Source of the DNA: a virus
Strand: one strand, 5' to 3'
DNA length: 24,033 nucleotides
IMG/VR virus record: IMGVR_UViG_3300020190_000341
Span: 1 to 24,033 of that record
Part shown: positions 6,507 to 14,838 of the stretch, one piece after another
Layout of the letters: each line of letters starts with the position of its first letter
Numbering within the stretch: the stretch's first letter is position 1
The notes under the pieces: generated by a model
Databases searched by the model: none
The model's input: the letters and a program-made list of their open reading frames with translations, nothing else
Told to the model about the DNA's origin: nothing
Translations under genes and position numbers: made by a program

Positions 6507-9335
6507 ATGGTTCCACAAGAAGATATTGAACGCTTTTTATTAGGCGAAGACGACGAAAAATATATCGTATCTTTAGAATACGATTACAAAACCTCAAAAA
6601 TTTATAAAATAATCCAAGACCCAATCAAGGGTAAGTTGTTACGTCCTGACACATTCATTCCATTTGCGTGGGTTGGTGATTTAAAAGGTAAAAACTTTTA
6701 TAAAAACGACAAACATGCTCAAAAAAGAGCGATGAGTGAAAATGGTATTATTATAGAAAAGTTAGACACTCACGGAGATGAACGTTTAGAAAACGGACTC
6801 AAATATATGGTTAAAACGACAAAGACATACTCAAACCTTGTTAACTTTTTTAAAGGTGGTGGTTTAGACCCTTGGGGTAGAGACAACACTGACTCCATAC
6901 AAATACTTTCTCCAGTTGAGCAATATTTGGTTCAAAAAAACAAACGTCTATTTAAGGGATTTGAAGAATACGATGAAATACACAGGTTTGTATTCGATAT
7001 CGAGACCACAGGTCTTGACCCCAAAACAAGTAAGATATTCTTGATTGGGATGAAAGACAATCGTGGGTTTTTAAAATTATTATCAGCACAAAACGAAGAT
7101 GAAGAACGACAAATGATTGTTGATTTCTTTAAAACTATTGATGACTTAAAACCATCTTTAGTTGGTGGTTACAACTCAGCATTCTTTGACTTTCCTTTTA
7201 TTTTGAAACGTGCTGAAATTCTAAAAGTTAATATTAAAAAAATCTGTAAAACTTTACACCCTGATTATACTCTAAAACAAAAAGACGGTATTCTAAAGTT
7301 AGCAAACGAAATGGAACCATATGTTCAAACTCAGATGTGGGGGTATAATATTGTGGATATTGCACACGCAGTTCGTAGAGCTCAAGCTATCAATTCAGAT
7401 ATTAAAAGTTGGTCCTTGAAGTATATTACAAAGTTTATTGAAGCAGAAAAACCTAATCGTGTTTACGTCGAAGGTGATAAGATTGGTAAAATATATTTTG
7501 ATAATGAAGATTATTGGATGAACAAAGAAAACGGAGCATACAAAAAAGTTGGGTTTGATTCTAAAATAGATGAAATATGTAAAAGACGTGATGATGTTTA
7601 TAAATTAGTAACAGGTTCAAAGATTATTGAGGACTACTTGGATGATGACCTTTATGAAACAATGGTTGTTGACGAACAATTCAATCAAGCAAACTTCTTA
7701 TTATCTAAACTTGTTCCTACAACATACGAAAGACTTTCAACGATGGGAACTGCAACATTATGGAAAATGATTATGTTTGCATGGTCTTATAAACATAATT
7801 TAGCACTTCCAAAAAAGTTAGAAAAAAGAAAGTTTACAGGTGGTCTTTCTCGTTTGGTTCAAGTTGGGTTTTCAAAAAATGTATTAAAACTTGACTACTC
7901 TTCACTATACCCATCCATTCAATTGGTTCACGATGTGTTTCCTTCCTGTGATGTGACAGGTGCTATGAAAAGTATGTTGAAGTATTTTCGTGATACTCGT
8001 ATTAAATACAAGAACTTGGCTAATGAATATAAAATAATTGACCCAAAGTTATCAATTTCATACGATAGAAAGCAGTTACCAATTAAAATCTTTATAAACG
8101 CATTCTTTGGTTCATTGTCGGCTCCACAAGTATTTCCTTGGGGTGATATTGATATGGGTGAACAGATTACATGTACGGGTAGACAATACTTACGTCAAAT
8201 GATTATGTTCTTTATCAAACGAGGATATGTTACACTTGTAATGGATACGGATGGTGTAAACTTTGAAACACCACAAGACCGTAATGAATACAAATACATT
8301 GGTAAAGGTCTTAATGGGTTGGTTGAAGAAGGTAAAGAATATTTTGGAGCTGAAGCTGATGTGGCCGAATATAATGACTTATTTTTACGTGGTGAAATGG
8401 GTCTTGATATTGATGGGGTTTGGCCTTCAACAATCAACGTGGCTCGTAAAAATTACGCACTTCTTACAGACAAAGGAAAAGTGAAACTCACAGGTAATAC
8501 AATTAAATCCAAAAAACTTCAAACATATGTTGCTGAATTTTTGGATAAAGGTCTTCAAATGTTATTAGATGGTCAGGGTAGTGAGTTTTTAGACTTCTAT
8601 TATGAATATGTTGATAAACTATACAACAGGCAAATTCCATTGGCAAAGATTGCAAACAAAGCTCGTGTCAAACAATCCATCGAAGATTATAAAGTTCATA
8701 TTACAAAAACCACAAAGGCAGGTAACATGATGTCAAGACAAGCTCACATGGAACTTTTAATTATAGAAAATAAAAATCCTGGTCTTGGAGATACTATCTA
8801 TTATGTTAATAACGGGGAAAAGAAATCACATGGTGACGTTCAAAAGAAAAAAGATGAACTTGTTTTGAATTGTTATTTAATTAATGAACAAGACATTGAA
8901 AAAAATCCTGATTTACTTGGTGATTATAATGTTTCAAGATATATGGCGGCGTTCAACAAAAGAATTGAACCCTTACTTGTTGTATACAAACCTGAAATAA
9001 GAGAAGACATTTTAATTGAGGACCCTAAAGATAGACCAATATTTACAAAATCGCAAACAGAACTTGTAAGAGGTTATCCCATGAAAATTGCACACCAAGA
9101 CACGTTAGAAGAAGTATTATCTTTATCTGATATGGAGTTGACCTTTTGGAAAAGTGTTGGTATTGACCCTTATTATATGTATATTGACAATACTTTAGAC
9201 TTAGTAGACACAGAATGGGTTTCGAAAAACAAAAAAATGATGGATAAGTTTGTAAGTAAAAATGAAAAAGTAGACCAAGATGAATACTACGAGTTCGACG
9301 CTGAAGGAGATTTAATGGCTCTTAGTTTTGATTAA
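6507..9335 (+). CDS. gp43: Replicative DNA polymerase, family B (T4 gp43-like)
   Basis: 942 residues, close to T4 gp43 (898). The 3'-5' exonuclease has all three motifs: ExoI FDIETTGLDP (D164, E166), ExoII GYNSAFFD (N223, D228) and ExoIII YLDDD (Y377, D381). The polymerase domain has motif A KLDYSSLYPSIQ (D463), motif B KIFINAFFGS (K527, N531, G535) and motif C VMDTDGVNF (D580, D582). The FTGG at 443-446 fits the linker between exonuclease and polymerase. It is intact, without intein or frameshift, so proofreading synthesis of the phage genome is expected. No TATTTATA motif precedes it, unlike the virion genes; instead two 17-bp repeats lie upstream. Its stop overlaps the stop of the convergent gene at 9332 (shared TTAA). 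Confidence 0.96.
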   Translation: MVPQEDIERFLLGEDDEKYIVSLEYDYKTSKIYKIIQDPIKGKLLRPDTFIPFAWVGDLKGKNFYKNDKHAQKRAMSENGIIIEKLDTHGDERLENGLKYMVKTTKTYSNLVNFFKGGGLDPWGRDNTDSIQILSPVEQYLVQKNKRLFKGFEEYDEIHRFVFDIETTGLDPKTSKIFLIGMKDNRGFLKLLSAQNEDEERQMIVDFFKTIDDLKPSLVGGYNSAFFDFPFILKRAEILKVNIKKICKTLHPDYTLKQKDGILKLANEMEPYVQTQMWGYNIVDIAHAVRRAQAINSDIKSWSLKYITKFIEAEKPNRVYVEGDKIGKIYFDNEDYWMNKENGAYKKVGFDSKIDEICKRRDDVYKLVTGSKIIEDYLDDDLYETMVVDEQFNQANFLLSKLVPTTYERLSTMGTATLWKMIMFAWSYKHNLALPKKLEKRKFTGGLSRLVQVGFSKNVLKLDYSSLYPSIQLVHDVFPSCDVTGAMKSMLKYFRDTRIKYKNLANEYKIIDPKLSISYDRKQLPIKIFINAFFGSLSAPQVFPWGDIDMGEQITCTGRQYLRQMIMFFIKRGYVTLVMDTDGVNFETPQDRNEYKYIGKGLNGLVEEGKEYFGAEADVAEYNDLFLRGEMGLDIDGVWPSTINVARKNYALLTDKGKVKLTGNTIKSKKLQTYVAEFLDKGLQMLLDGQGSEFLDFYYEYVDKLYNRQIPLAKIANKARVKQSIEDYKVHITKTTKAGNMMSRQAHMELLIIENKNPGLGDTIYYVNNGEKKSHGDVQKKKDELVLNCYLINEQDIEKNPDLLGDYNVSRYMAAFNKRIEPLLVVYKPEIREDILIEDPKDRPIFTKSQTELVRGYPMKIAHQDTLEEVLSLSDMELTFWKSVGIDPYYMYIDNTLDLVDTEWVSKNKKMMDKFVSKNEKVDQDEYYEFDAEGDLMALSFD

Positions 9336-9664
9336 GAGTTTTTAAGTCCATCTGAAGAAAGAATATACCAAAATCTATTAACTTTTTTGAATTCAACGCA
9401 AGCCCCTTTTTCCATTTCAACTTCTTCAAACTGCTCATCAATTAATGCGTCTGCTTTAACTAAAACATTTGTCATAGCTTTAACAACTACGTGGTCTGTG
9501 TTTGACGAATTTAAAAAAAGTTCGCAACTATCAATACCTGTTATAACAATAACATACTCACCATTTGTTTCGTAAGTCGTGTTTGAAACAACTGCCGATT
9601 CTGATGTTTCTATTTTATTACCATTAATTATTCTGGTGGATGAAACTGACCTAAATACTGCCAT
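9332..9664 (-). CDS. Small beta-rich protein, unknown
   Basis: 110 residues, not recognised. It is predicted almost entirely beta, with alternating hydrophobics (YVIVITGI, HVVVKAMTNVLVKA), an acidic loop (DEQFEEVEMEKG) and a C-terminus FWYILSSDGLKNS. There is one Cys in each half and no membrane segment. Such short beta proteins ending on an aromatic strand are common among virion decoration or fibre-tip domains, but that is a guess. It starts 7 bases after the stop of the neck gene, so it is probably co-transcribed with it. Its stop overlaps that of the DNA polymerase on the other strand. Confidence 0.6.
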   Translation of the reverse strand: MAVFRSVSSTRIINGNKIETSESAVVSNTTYETNGEYVIVITGIDSCELFLNSSNTDHVVVKAMTNVLVKADALIDEQFEEVEMEKGACVEFKKVNRFWYILSSDGLKNS

Positions 9665-9671
9665 AAAAAAA

Positions 9672-10793
9672 TTATATAATATTATAAGGACTTGTAAATG
9701 GTCTAAATTTCAAGGCCTTATTTATATTTTCAGCCTGTGATGCTTTTTGTTCCAATTGTTTTTCAGGTCTTAATCTTTCAAGTCTTGTTTTCAATTCTTC
9801 CCATAACAGAGCTTTTTCATCTTTCGCTTCAGTGTTTAAACTTTGCCATTCTAACGTCAATTCAGAATCAGGAGTTTTTAAACTTCCACTATACTTACCT
9901 CTTACTTTCGCTAAAGTTTCTTTACAATAAGCGGTAAACCATCTTCTAACCCAAGTTTGTGCTGGTGAGTTTAGTTCGTCCCATCGCATTTCATCTATTG
10001 GAACATCTGATGGTAATCTAACAACATCGGGATTTTTAGCCAAACAATCATCTCTATCAAATGTGTCGTAGTACCAATACCACACACGATATTTTTGGTA
10101 ATTAATATTTCCAAAATCAAACCTACCTCCAGGAACATTCATTAAATGTAGTGCCTTTTTACCTTCAGGAAGTGACGTGATTCTGTAAGTTAAATCACCT
10201 GTAATTATTCTTCTTTTCATTTGAATGTCGGACATTCTAAGTAAAATATCAAATGCTGGTGTAATAAAATAATTACCAGTTGTACCTAATTGTGAAAATC
10301 CGGCACCGCCACCAAGACCAATACCCCCAAAACCACCAAACCCACCCATAAATGGGTCAAAGTAAGCAGCATCTAATTCAGACCTAGAAAACCATAAAAT
10401 TTCGTTTATTTCCCGACCTGCCGGTATTTCATATATTTGTTGGTTTTTAACTAAATCAATATAATCTTTTTTTAAAACCCAATCTCCACCGGCTTGTAAT
10501 CCCACAATTTTAGAATACGCAAATGTAAATTGAGTTTCATAGTCTAAACTTCTTGTCGTAAATGCTCTTGTAAGTGATTGTTCATCTAAGTTAAGACCCG
10601 CCAAAGATGTCCATTGAGATTCAATTAACCAATCATTAACGTGTTGAGCATAATCTTGAATTGACAATTCTAATAATGAATCCATCATTTCATCTTCTAA
10701 TTCAACACTACGAAGAGGTGCCCCTAAAAGATTTTTTATTCTTTTATAAAGTTTACTTCTATCAGGTTCAGTGATTATTACAGTAGTTGCCAT
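9672..10793 (-). CDS. Probable neck / head-tail connector protein (gp13-like role)
   Basis: 373 residues. The N-terminal 60 residues are helical (KLYKRIKNLLGAPL, EDEMMDSLLELSIQDYAQHV), as in connector adaptors. A beta region follows (about 110-260), interrupted by a very Gly/Phe-rich loop (GGFGGFGGIGLGGGAGF, about 150-166). The C-terminal third is helical again: PAQTWVRRWFTAYCKETLAK, then an arginine-rich helix LKTRLERLRPE and a tail ending in LKFRPFTSPYNII. Helical bundle, insert and C-terminal tail fit the first head-tail adaptor ring placed under the portal; the exact T4 counterpart (gp13 or gp14) is uncertain. A TATTTATA motif precedes it by 13 bases, which supports late expression. Confidence 0.55.
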   Translation of the reverse strand: MATTVIITEPDRSKLYKRIKNLLGAPLRSVELEDEMMDSLLELSIQDYAQHVNDWLIESQWTSLAGLNLDEQSLTRAFTTRSLDYETQFTFAYSKIVGLQAGGDWVLKKDYIDLVKNQQIYEIPAGREINEILWFSRSELDAAYFDPFMGGFGGFGGIGLGGGAGFSQLGTTGNYFITPAFDILLRMSDIQMKRRIITGDLTYRITSLPEGKKALHLMNVPGGRFDFGNINYQKYRVWYWYYDTFDRDDCLAKNPDVVRLPSDVPIDEMRWDELNSPAQTWVRRWFTAYCKETLAKVRGKYSGSLKTPDSELTLEWQSLNTEAKDEKALLWEELKTRLERLRPEKQLEQKASQAENINKALKFRPFTSPYNII

Positions 10794-10806
10794 AATATAT
10801 TTTATA

Positions 10807-10814
10807 TATAAATA
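10807..10814 (-). promoter_or_regulatory. TATTTATA motif upstream of the neck gene
   Basis: On the minus strand ATATTTATATATAAAATATATTATG, quoted here in parts: ATATTTATATAT, a short A/T spacer, then the ATG. There are 13 bases between the 8-mer and the start codon, the same as for 3700-3707, and no Shine-Dalgarno sequence in between. Confidence 0.5.
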
Positions 10815-10819
10815 TTCTT

Positions 10820-11905
10820 TTAGTCGTTTAGTTTTGACTGCGTCGAATATAAATCATTTACAAACCCCCAATTAACTACCTTCCAAAAGTTTGAAACGTA
10901 TTTATCTCTTTGGTTTTTATACTTTAAGTAATAAGCATGTTCCCAAACATCCAACCCCAAAAGAGGATATCCTCTAACTTCTTGATTGTCCATTAACGGG
11001 TTATCTTGATTTGCAGTAGTGACAATCTTCAATCTATTTGTCTTTGTCAATATTAACCAAACCCATCCTGAACCAAATCTTGATTTTGCCTCTTCTTCAA
11101 ACTTTTCTTTGAATTTTTCAAAAGAACCAAAAGTTTTTTCGATTTTAGATTTTATTGGGTCTTCAAGATTTTGTTTTTTTGGTGAAAGCATTTTCCAAAA
11201 TAAGGCATGATTAAACGCTCCGCCACCATTATTTCTAACTACCGTATTGAATTTTGATATATCTGAAACTATTTGTTCTAAATCTAAATCTTTACCTTTA
11301 ACTTTTTCTAATTCCTTATTTAGCTTATCAACATAACCTTTGTAATGCTTATTGTAATGAGTATTCATAGTCTCACTATCAATAAAAACCTCTAAAGAGT
11401 TATATTCATAAGGTAATTTATCTATACTGATTTTTTTAATTTCATTAATTAAGGTGATTTTTTCAGATGAGTCAATTTCTAACATAGATTCAATCTCACT
11501 TATTTTTTTTGAAAATGATTTATAGATTGATTTTTCCATGTCCTTGTTATTTTTTTCAAATTTTTTAATTTCTTGTGATGATTGTGAACTGGCTTCATCT
11601 TCATTTTTTCCACCAATGTCCTTACCTTTTTTTCTTTTTAAAATAGTTCTTTGGTATTCGTGCGACCATTCGTGAGCTAATGTTCTCATTATGTCACGAT
11701 TTAATCTATCTTTTACTAAAATTTTAAGTTTGTTTTTGTCTGTACGTGAACCTGTGGTCATAGTACCCGTTCTTTTTGATTGAAATGAAATATCAATATC
11801 ATCCTCTAATGGATAATTCTTTTTAAGTTGTAAAATAAAATCGTTGATTAATTTCTTATCTTCTTTTGTTGGGTCTATTCCATCATATTTAATATTAACT
11901 TCCAT
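10820..11905 (-). CDS. Fusion protein: zincin-like metallopeptidase domain plus Fe/Mn superoxide dismutase
   Basis: 361 residues in one uninterrupted frame. Residues 1-115 contain an HExxH site, TLAHEWSHEYQ (H78, E79, H82). NEDEA follows ~20 residues later; E102 fits the ExxA third ligand of gluzincins. A charged helical linker (about 106-160) joins it to a full-length superoxide dismutase (163-355). That domain starts LPYEYNSLE and has all four metal ligands: H183 (THYNKHY), H233 (FNHALFW), D319 and H323 (LDVWEHAYYLKY). The gateway residues H187 and Y191 are present. Gly at 229 and Gln at 300 (TANQDNP) match the Mn-type rather than the Fe-type. Superoxide to peroxide chemistry is expected; the peptidase substrate is unknown. 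It lies between the helicase and neck genes. No signal peptide is seen. Confidence 0.88.
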   Translation of the reverse strand: MEVNIKYDGIDPTKEDKKLINDFILQLKKNYPLEDDIDISFQSKRTGTMTTGSRTDKNKLKILVKDRLNRDIMRTLAHEWSHEYQRTILKRKKGKDIGGKNEDEASSQSSQEIKKFEKNNKDMEKSIYKSFSKKISEIESMLEIDSSEKITLINEIKKISIDKLPYEYNSLEVFIDSETMNTHYNKHYKGYVDKLNKELEKVKGKDLDLEQIVSDISKFNTVVRNNGGGAFNHALFWKMLSPKKQNLEDPIKSKIEKTFGSFEKFKEKFEEEAKSRFGSGWVWLILTKTNRLKIVTTANQDNPLMDNQEVRGYPLLGLDVWEHAYYLKYKNQRDKYVSNFWKVVNWGFVNDLYSTQSKLND

Positions 11906-11909
11906 ACAA

Positions 11910-11917
11910 TATAAATA
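11910..11917 (-). promoter_or_regulatory. TATTTATA motif between helicase stop and SOD-fusion start
   Basis: On the minus strand TGATATTTATATTGTATG: the helicase TGA, then the 8-mer, then 4 bases, then the ATG. The gap is too short for a normal leader, so it either drives a nearly leaderless mRNA or is an AT-rich chance match. Confidence 0.3.
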
Positions 11918-14785
11918 TCATCTCCTATTGGAAATCATATTTAACATTTCTTCAATTGTTGATGCGTCATCCATCATATCATCACCCATTACGGTTGATA
12001 TGATTTTCTTTTTTCTACTAAGGATGTCGTATATAGCACCTTCAATTGTGTTTTCAAATAGTGGATAATAAACAGAAGTTGAATTTTTTTGACCTATTCT
12101 ATGGGACCTGTCTTCGGCTTGTGAATGTTCTGCAGGTACAAATGATAAATCATTCATTATTACAGCTTCAGCTGAAGTTAAAGTAATACCAACACCAGCA
12201 GCCCTTAAGTTTCCAACAAATACATTTATTTTATCATTTGTTTGAAATTGGTCAACAGCATACTGACGTGTTGCGTTACTACAACTACCATCAAGATAAA
12301 CTGATTGTTTTCCAAAATGTTGGTGTATTTCTTGTAGTGTGTCTGTAAAATTTGTGAATATGATAACTTTTTTTCCTTGTTCAATTATGTTTTCAGCCAA
12401 CTCAATAGTATTTTTAATTTTTTCTTGGGCAATTACTTTTCTAACTTTCATTAGTTTTGAAAACTGAATTGTTAGGGATGAAGACTCTTCAGGTCTTGTA
12501 TCATACCAATCAAAATATTCACCCATTAATTCTTCGTAATCTTTTGACTTTAGTCTTAAATAAACAGGAGTAATTATTTTTTCAGGTAAATCTAATACCT
12601 CTTCTTTAAGTCTTCTAAGAATATGGGTTTGTGTTCTTTCTCTTAACTCTTCTAAATTTGATGCCCCCGTTACGTTCCAAACTTTTCTTTTACCAACACT
12701 AAACTGAAAACCATTGCAATATCTTCTTGCGTATGCCATCCAATTTGCGGCAACAGGACTATCAACCAAATTTAGTAAGTTATAATAATTCATTGGTCTT
12801 GAGGTCATTGGGGTTCCTGATAATAACCAAACCCTTTCTAATTTACTAGCAATATCATTTGCAATTTTCGTTCTTTGTGCTTGTGGATTAGATATCATGT
12901 GAGCTTCGTCCATAATCACCAAGTCAAAGTTAATTTTCATAATCTCTGATTTTTCCTTGTTTTTGATGTCGTGGAAGTTTTTTAATATATCGTAATTAAC
13001 AATTACAAAATCGTGTTCATTAGAAAACTTTTTACCTTCAGAAATATAAACACTTCTGTTTGAATAATTTTCTATTTCTCTTTGCCAATTTATTTTTAAT
13101 GATGCGGGACAAACAATTAATATTTTTTTCGCACCTGTTTCAAGTGTGGCTATTATGGTAGAAGTTGTATTATGTGTAACAATACAATGTTCTGTCACAT
13201 ATAGTTTATCAGGAGAGTCAACTGAAATACAAACGCTATCCTCAAACCCAACCTTTTCGATGTTTTTAATAAATCTACCAGTTGGGTATTTTGTGGGTTC
13301 AACATACCTTTCGGATTTTCGTTTTAATCTAAATGGATTCATACCTTTTGGTAGTTTGATATTAACCCTATAAGATAATTGACCTTTCTTTTTTTCACCA
13401 TTATGAGTGTATGTTGGAATACGAGTTTGAACTCTTGCAATACCACCTAACGTTTGAACCACCTCAACAACGTCATCACAAAGTTGTTTTGAAATGGTTG
13501 AAAATTCAGTTCCTAAAAACTTTCCACTACTATTAAACATGCAATGACCGTCAGTGTCCATTAATCCTTGTAGTATTGAAAGTCTGTTATCAACAGATGA
13601 ATATTTGTATATTTCTGGGATAAACTTATTGTGGGAACGGGTGTGTTCAATACCCAAATCATATAAAGACAAATTAACATTAATATATCCATTTCTTTTA
13701 TTACCCTGTGATTTGTTTTCTTTTAAATTCAGTGAAGTAAATAAATTATCATAATCGTCTTTATGAACTGAAAATCTGATATTTTTTTTGTTAAACGAAC
13801 CATCACCTAAGGCAAGTCCTAACAAATATGGGTCAATTGGAAGATTTTCGTTACGTTCGAATTGAATTGGTTTTACAATAGGAATTTGCCATTTATTATT
13901 TCCGTTTGGTGATTTGAAGTAAGTTTCAATTTCATATTCCTTATCTTTATTATAACCAATACCTTTAACTTTAATTTTACCCCCCTCAAACATTTGTTTT
14001 GTTGACAGAACTAAAGATTTTTTTCGTCTTTCGTTTTTTGTATTTTTACCATAATTGGGTGATGAAACTGACCACAAATGTTCGTCACCTGCCAAAATAG
14101 AAAATCCATCATTAAATGTAATTTTATATGTTTCCCTAACTCCCTGTGGAAATACACCAACTACATTATAGGGTTTACCATCACTACCAATAATTTTATC
14201 ACCTACTTTTAAATCTCCAATTTTTTTTCTACCAAATGGGGTAAAAACCCTATTATTAATGGGTTCAAATTTACCCAAACCCATATCGTCTGCCAAAATA
14301 AACTTTTTATTTCTAACTAATTTTTCAATAGCCTCTTTTTGATGAGCCATTGGAGCTCTGTGACTATACTTTTCATAATCAATTGAAACATTTTTTACTT
14401 CGTTGTCTTTTAATATTGCTGATTTTGGCATCCAAAAGTCGTGTAAAGTTTCGCCACTGAAAATTTTGCCCCATATATGATAAGATTTATCTTTTTCAAC
14501 TAATAACTTTTCAACATATATTTCACTAGGTTCTTTTGTATACATTTTGTCTTCCATCAGTTTTTTTCCAAAATATGTGTCTAATTTGACCCATTTTTTT
14601 GCAACCTTAGGGTTTGTATTCTTATAGTTTATAATGTATTCTGCTTGTGCTCTCGTCGGGGTGAATGTTTTGCTATTATCTTTTTTATGTTTTAAATTTA
14701 GGATATAGTTATTTGACCCTTGATATTCATCTAATAAAAAAAGGGCTTTTGACTCTGGTGTTTTAGACACAAAATCTTCATTCAT
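11918..14785 (-). CDS. SNF2-family helicase/ATPase with an in-frame intein in the P-loop
   Basis: 955 residues from the ATG at 14785; the frame stays open to an ATG at 14821, but the extra 12 residues are hydrophobic and less likely. After removing the intein (173-539) the host protein is 588 residues. It has a phage-type N-terminal region, the Q-like MAHQKEAI, P-loop DDMGLGK|TTS split by the intein, DEAH box VIMDEAH (626-629), motif III LLSGTP, motif V GVGITLTSAEAV and motif VI QAEDRSHRIGQ. This is the full SNF2/SMARCAL1-like set, so an ATP-driven translocase that remodels DNA forks or displaces proteins is expected. Intein removal is needed to rebuild the P-loop. It is divergent from the 14839 gene, and the SOD-fusion gene follows 12 bases after its stop. 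Confidence 0.93.
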   Translation of the reverse strand: MNEDFVSKTPESKALFLLDEYQGSNNYILNLKHKKDNSKTFTPTRAQAEYIINYKNTNPKVAKKWVKLDTYFGKKLMEDKMYTKEPSEIYVEKLLVEKDKSYHIWGKIFSGETLHDFWMPKSAILKDNEVKNVSIDYEKYSHRAPMAHQKEAIEKLVRNKKFILADDMGLGKFEPINNRVFTPFGRKKIGDLKVGDKIIGSDGKPYNVVGVFPQGVRETYKITFNDGFSILAGDEHLWSVSSPNYGKNTKNERRKKSLVLSTKQMFEGGKIKVKGIGYNKDKEYEIETYFKSPNGNNKWQIPIVKPIQFERNENLPIDPYLLGLALGDGSFNKKNIRFSVHKDDYDNLFTSLNLKENKSQGNKRNGYINVNLSLYDLGIEHTRSHNKFIPEIYKYSSVDNRLSILQGLMDTDGHCMFNSSGKFLGTEFSTISKQLCDDVVEVVQTLGGIARVQTRIPTYTHNGEKKKGQLSYRVNIKLPKGMNPFRLKRKSERYVEPTKYPTGRFIKNIEKVGFEDSVCISVDSPDKLYVTEHCIVTHNTTSTIIATLETGAKKILIVCPASLKINWQREIENYSNRSVYISEGKKFSNEHDFVIVNYDILKNFHDIKNKEKSEIMKINFDLVIMDEAHMISNPQAQRTKIANDIASKLERVWLLSGTPMTSRPMNYYNLLNLVDSPVAANWMAYARRYCNGFQFSVGKRKVWNVTGASNLEELRERTQTHILRRLKEEVLDLPEKIITPVYLRLKSKDYEELMGEYFDWYDTRPEESSSLTIQFSKLMKVRKVIAQEKIKNTIELAENIIEQGKKVIIFTNFTDTLQEIHQHFGKQSVYLDGSCSNATRQYAVDQFQTNDKINVFVGNLRAAGVGITLTSAEAVIMNDLSFVPAEHSQAEDRSHRIGQKNSTSVYYPLFENTIEGAIYDILSRKKKIISTVMGDDMMDDASTIEEMLNMISNRR
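13169..14269 (-). mobile_element. Intein with LAGLIDADG homing endonuclease, class 3 features
   Basis: 367 residues between GLGK and TTST of the helicase. It begins FEPINNRVFTPFG (block A), followed by IGDLKVGD. Block B reads ILAGDEHLWSV, with H64 and W66. The two LAGLIDADG motifs are LLGLALGDGS (about 149-158) and LQGLMDTDGH (about 233-242). Block F reads SVCISVDSPDKLYV, with C347 where class 1 inteins usually have Asp. Block G ends VTHN, and the +1 residue is Thr. Residue 1 is Phe, not Cys/Ser/Ala. Trp two after the block-B His, Cys in block F and Thr before the His-Asn form the WCT triad that defines class 3 inteins, which start splicing from the block-F Cys. It is therefore probably active. 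Confidence 0.92.
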
Positions 14786-14827
14786 ATAATATAATATAAG
14801 TAATAATAAAGAAAAAATCAATTAAAC

Positions 14828-14835
14828 TATTTATA
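14828..14835 (+). promoter_or_regulatory. TATTTATA motif directly upstream of the 14839 gene
   Basis: CTATTTATAAGTATG: only 3 bases separate the 8-mer from the ATG, and there is no Shine-Dalgarno sequence. If it is a -10-like element, the message is leaderless. It sits in the 53-base divergent gap between the helicase and this gene. Confidence 0.3.
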
Positions 14836-14838
14836 AGT

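Noticed and set aside
9719-9726. TATTTATA on the plus strand.
   Set aside because: It lies inside the minus-strand neck gene with no plus-strand gene after it, so it serves as an example of a chance hit.
10820-11905. Peptidase and SOD as two genes joined by a sequencing error.
   Set aside because: The frame is continuous through a charged helical linker, and no internal start context or extra stop is visible in the linker. Only read data could exclude an error fully.
14267-14269. Phe at intein position 1 read as an inactivating Cys-to-Phe mutation (TGT to TTT).
   Set aside because: The intein has the Trp/Cys/Thr residues of class 3 inteins, which do not need a residue-1 nucleophile, and the endonuclease motifs are intact.
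14786-14821. Longer helicase start adding 12 hydrophobic residues.
   Set aside because: The added peptide is not typical of the family and falls in the AT-rich divergent promoter region; ATG at 14785 begins the recognisable protein.
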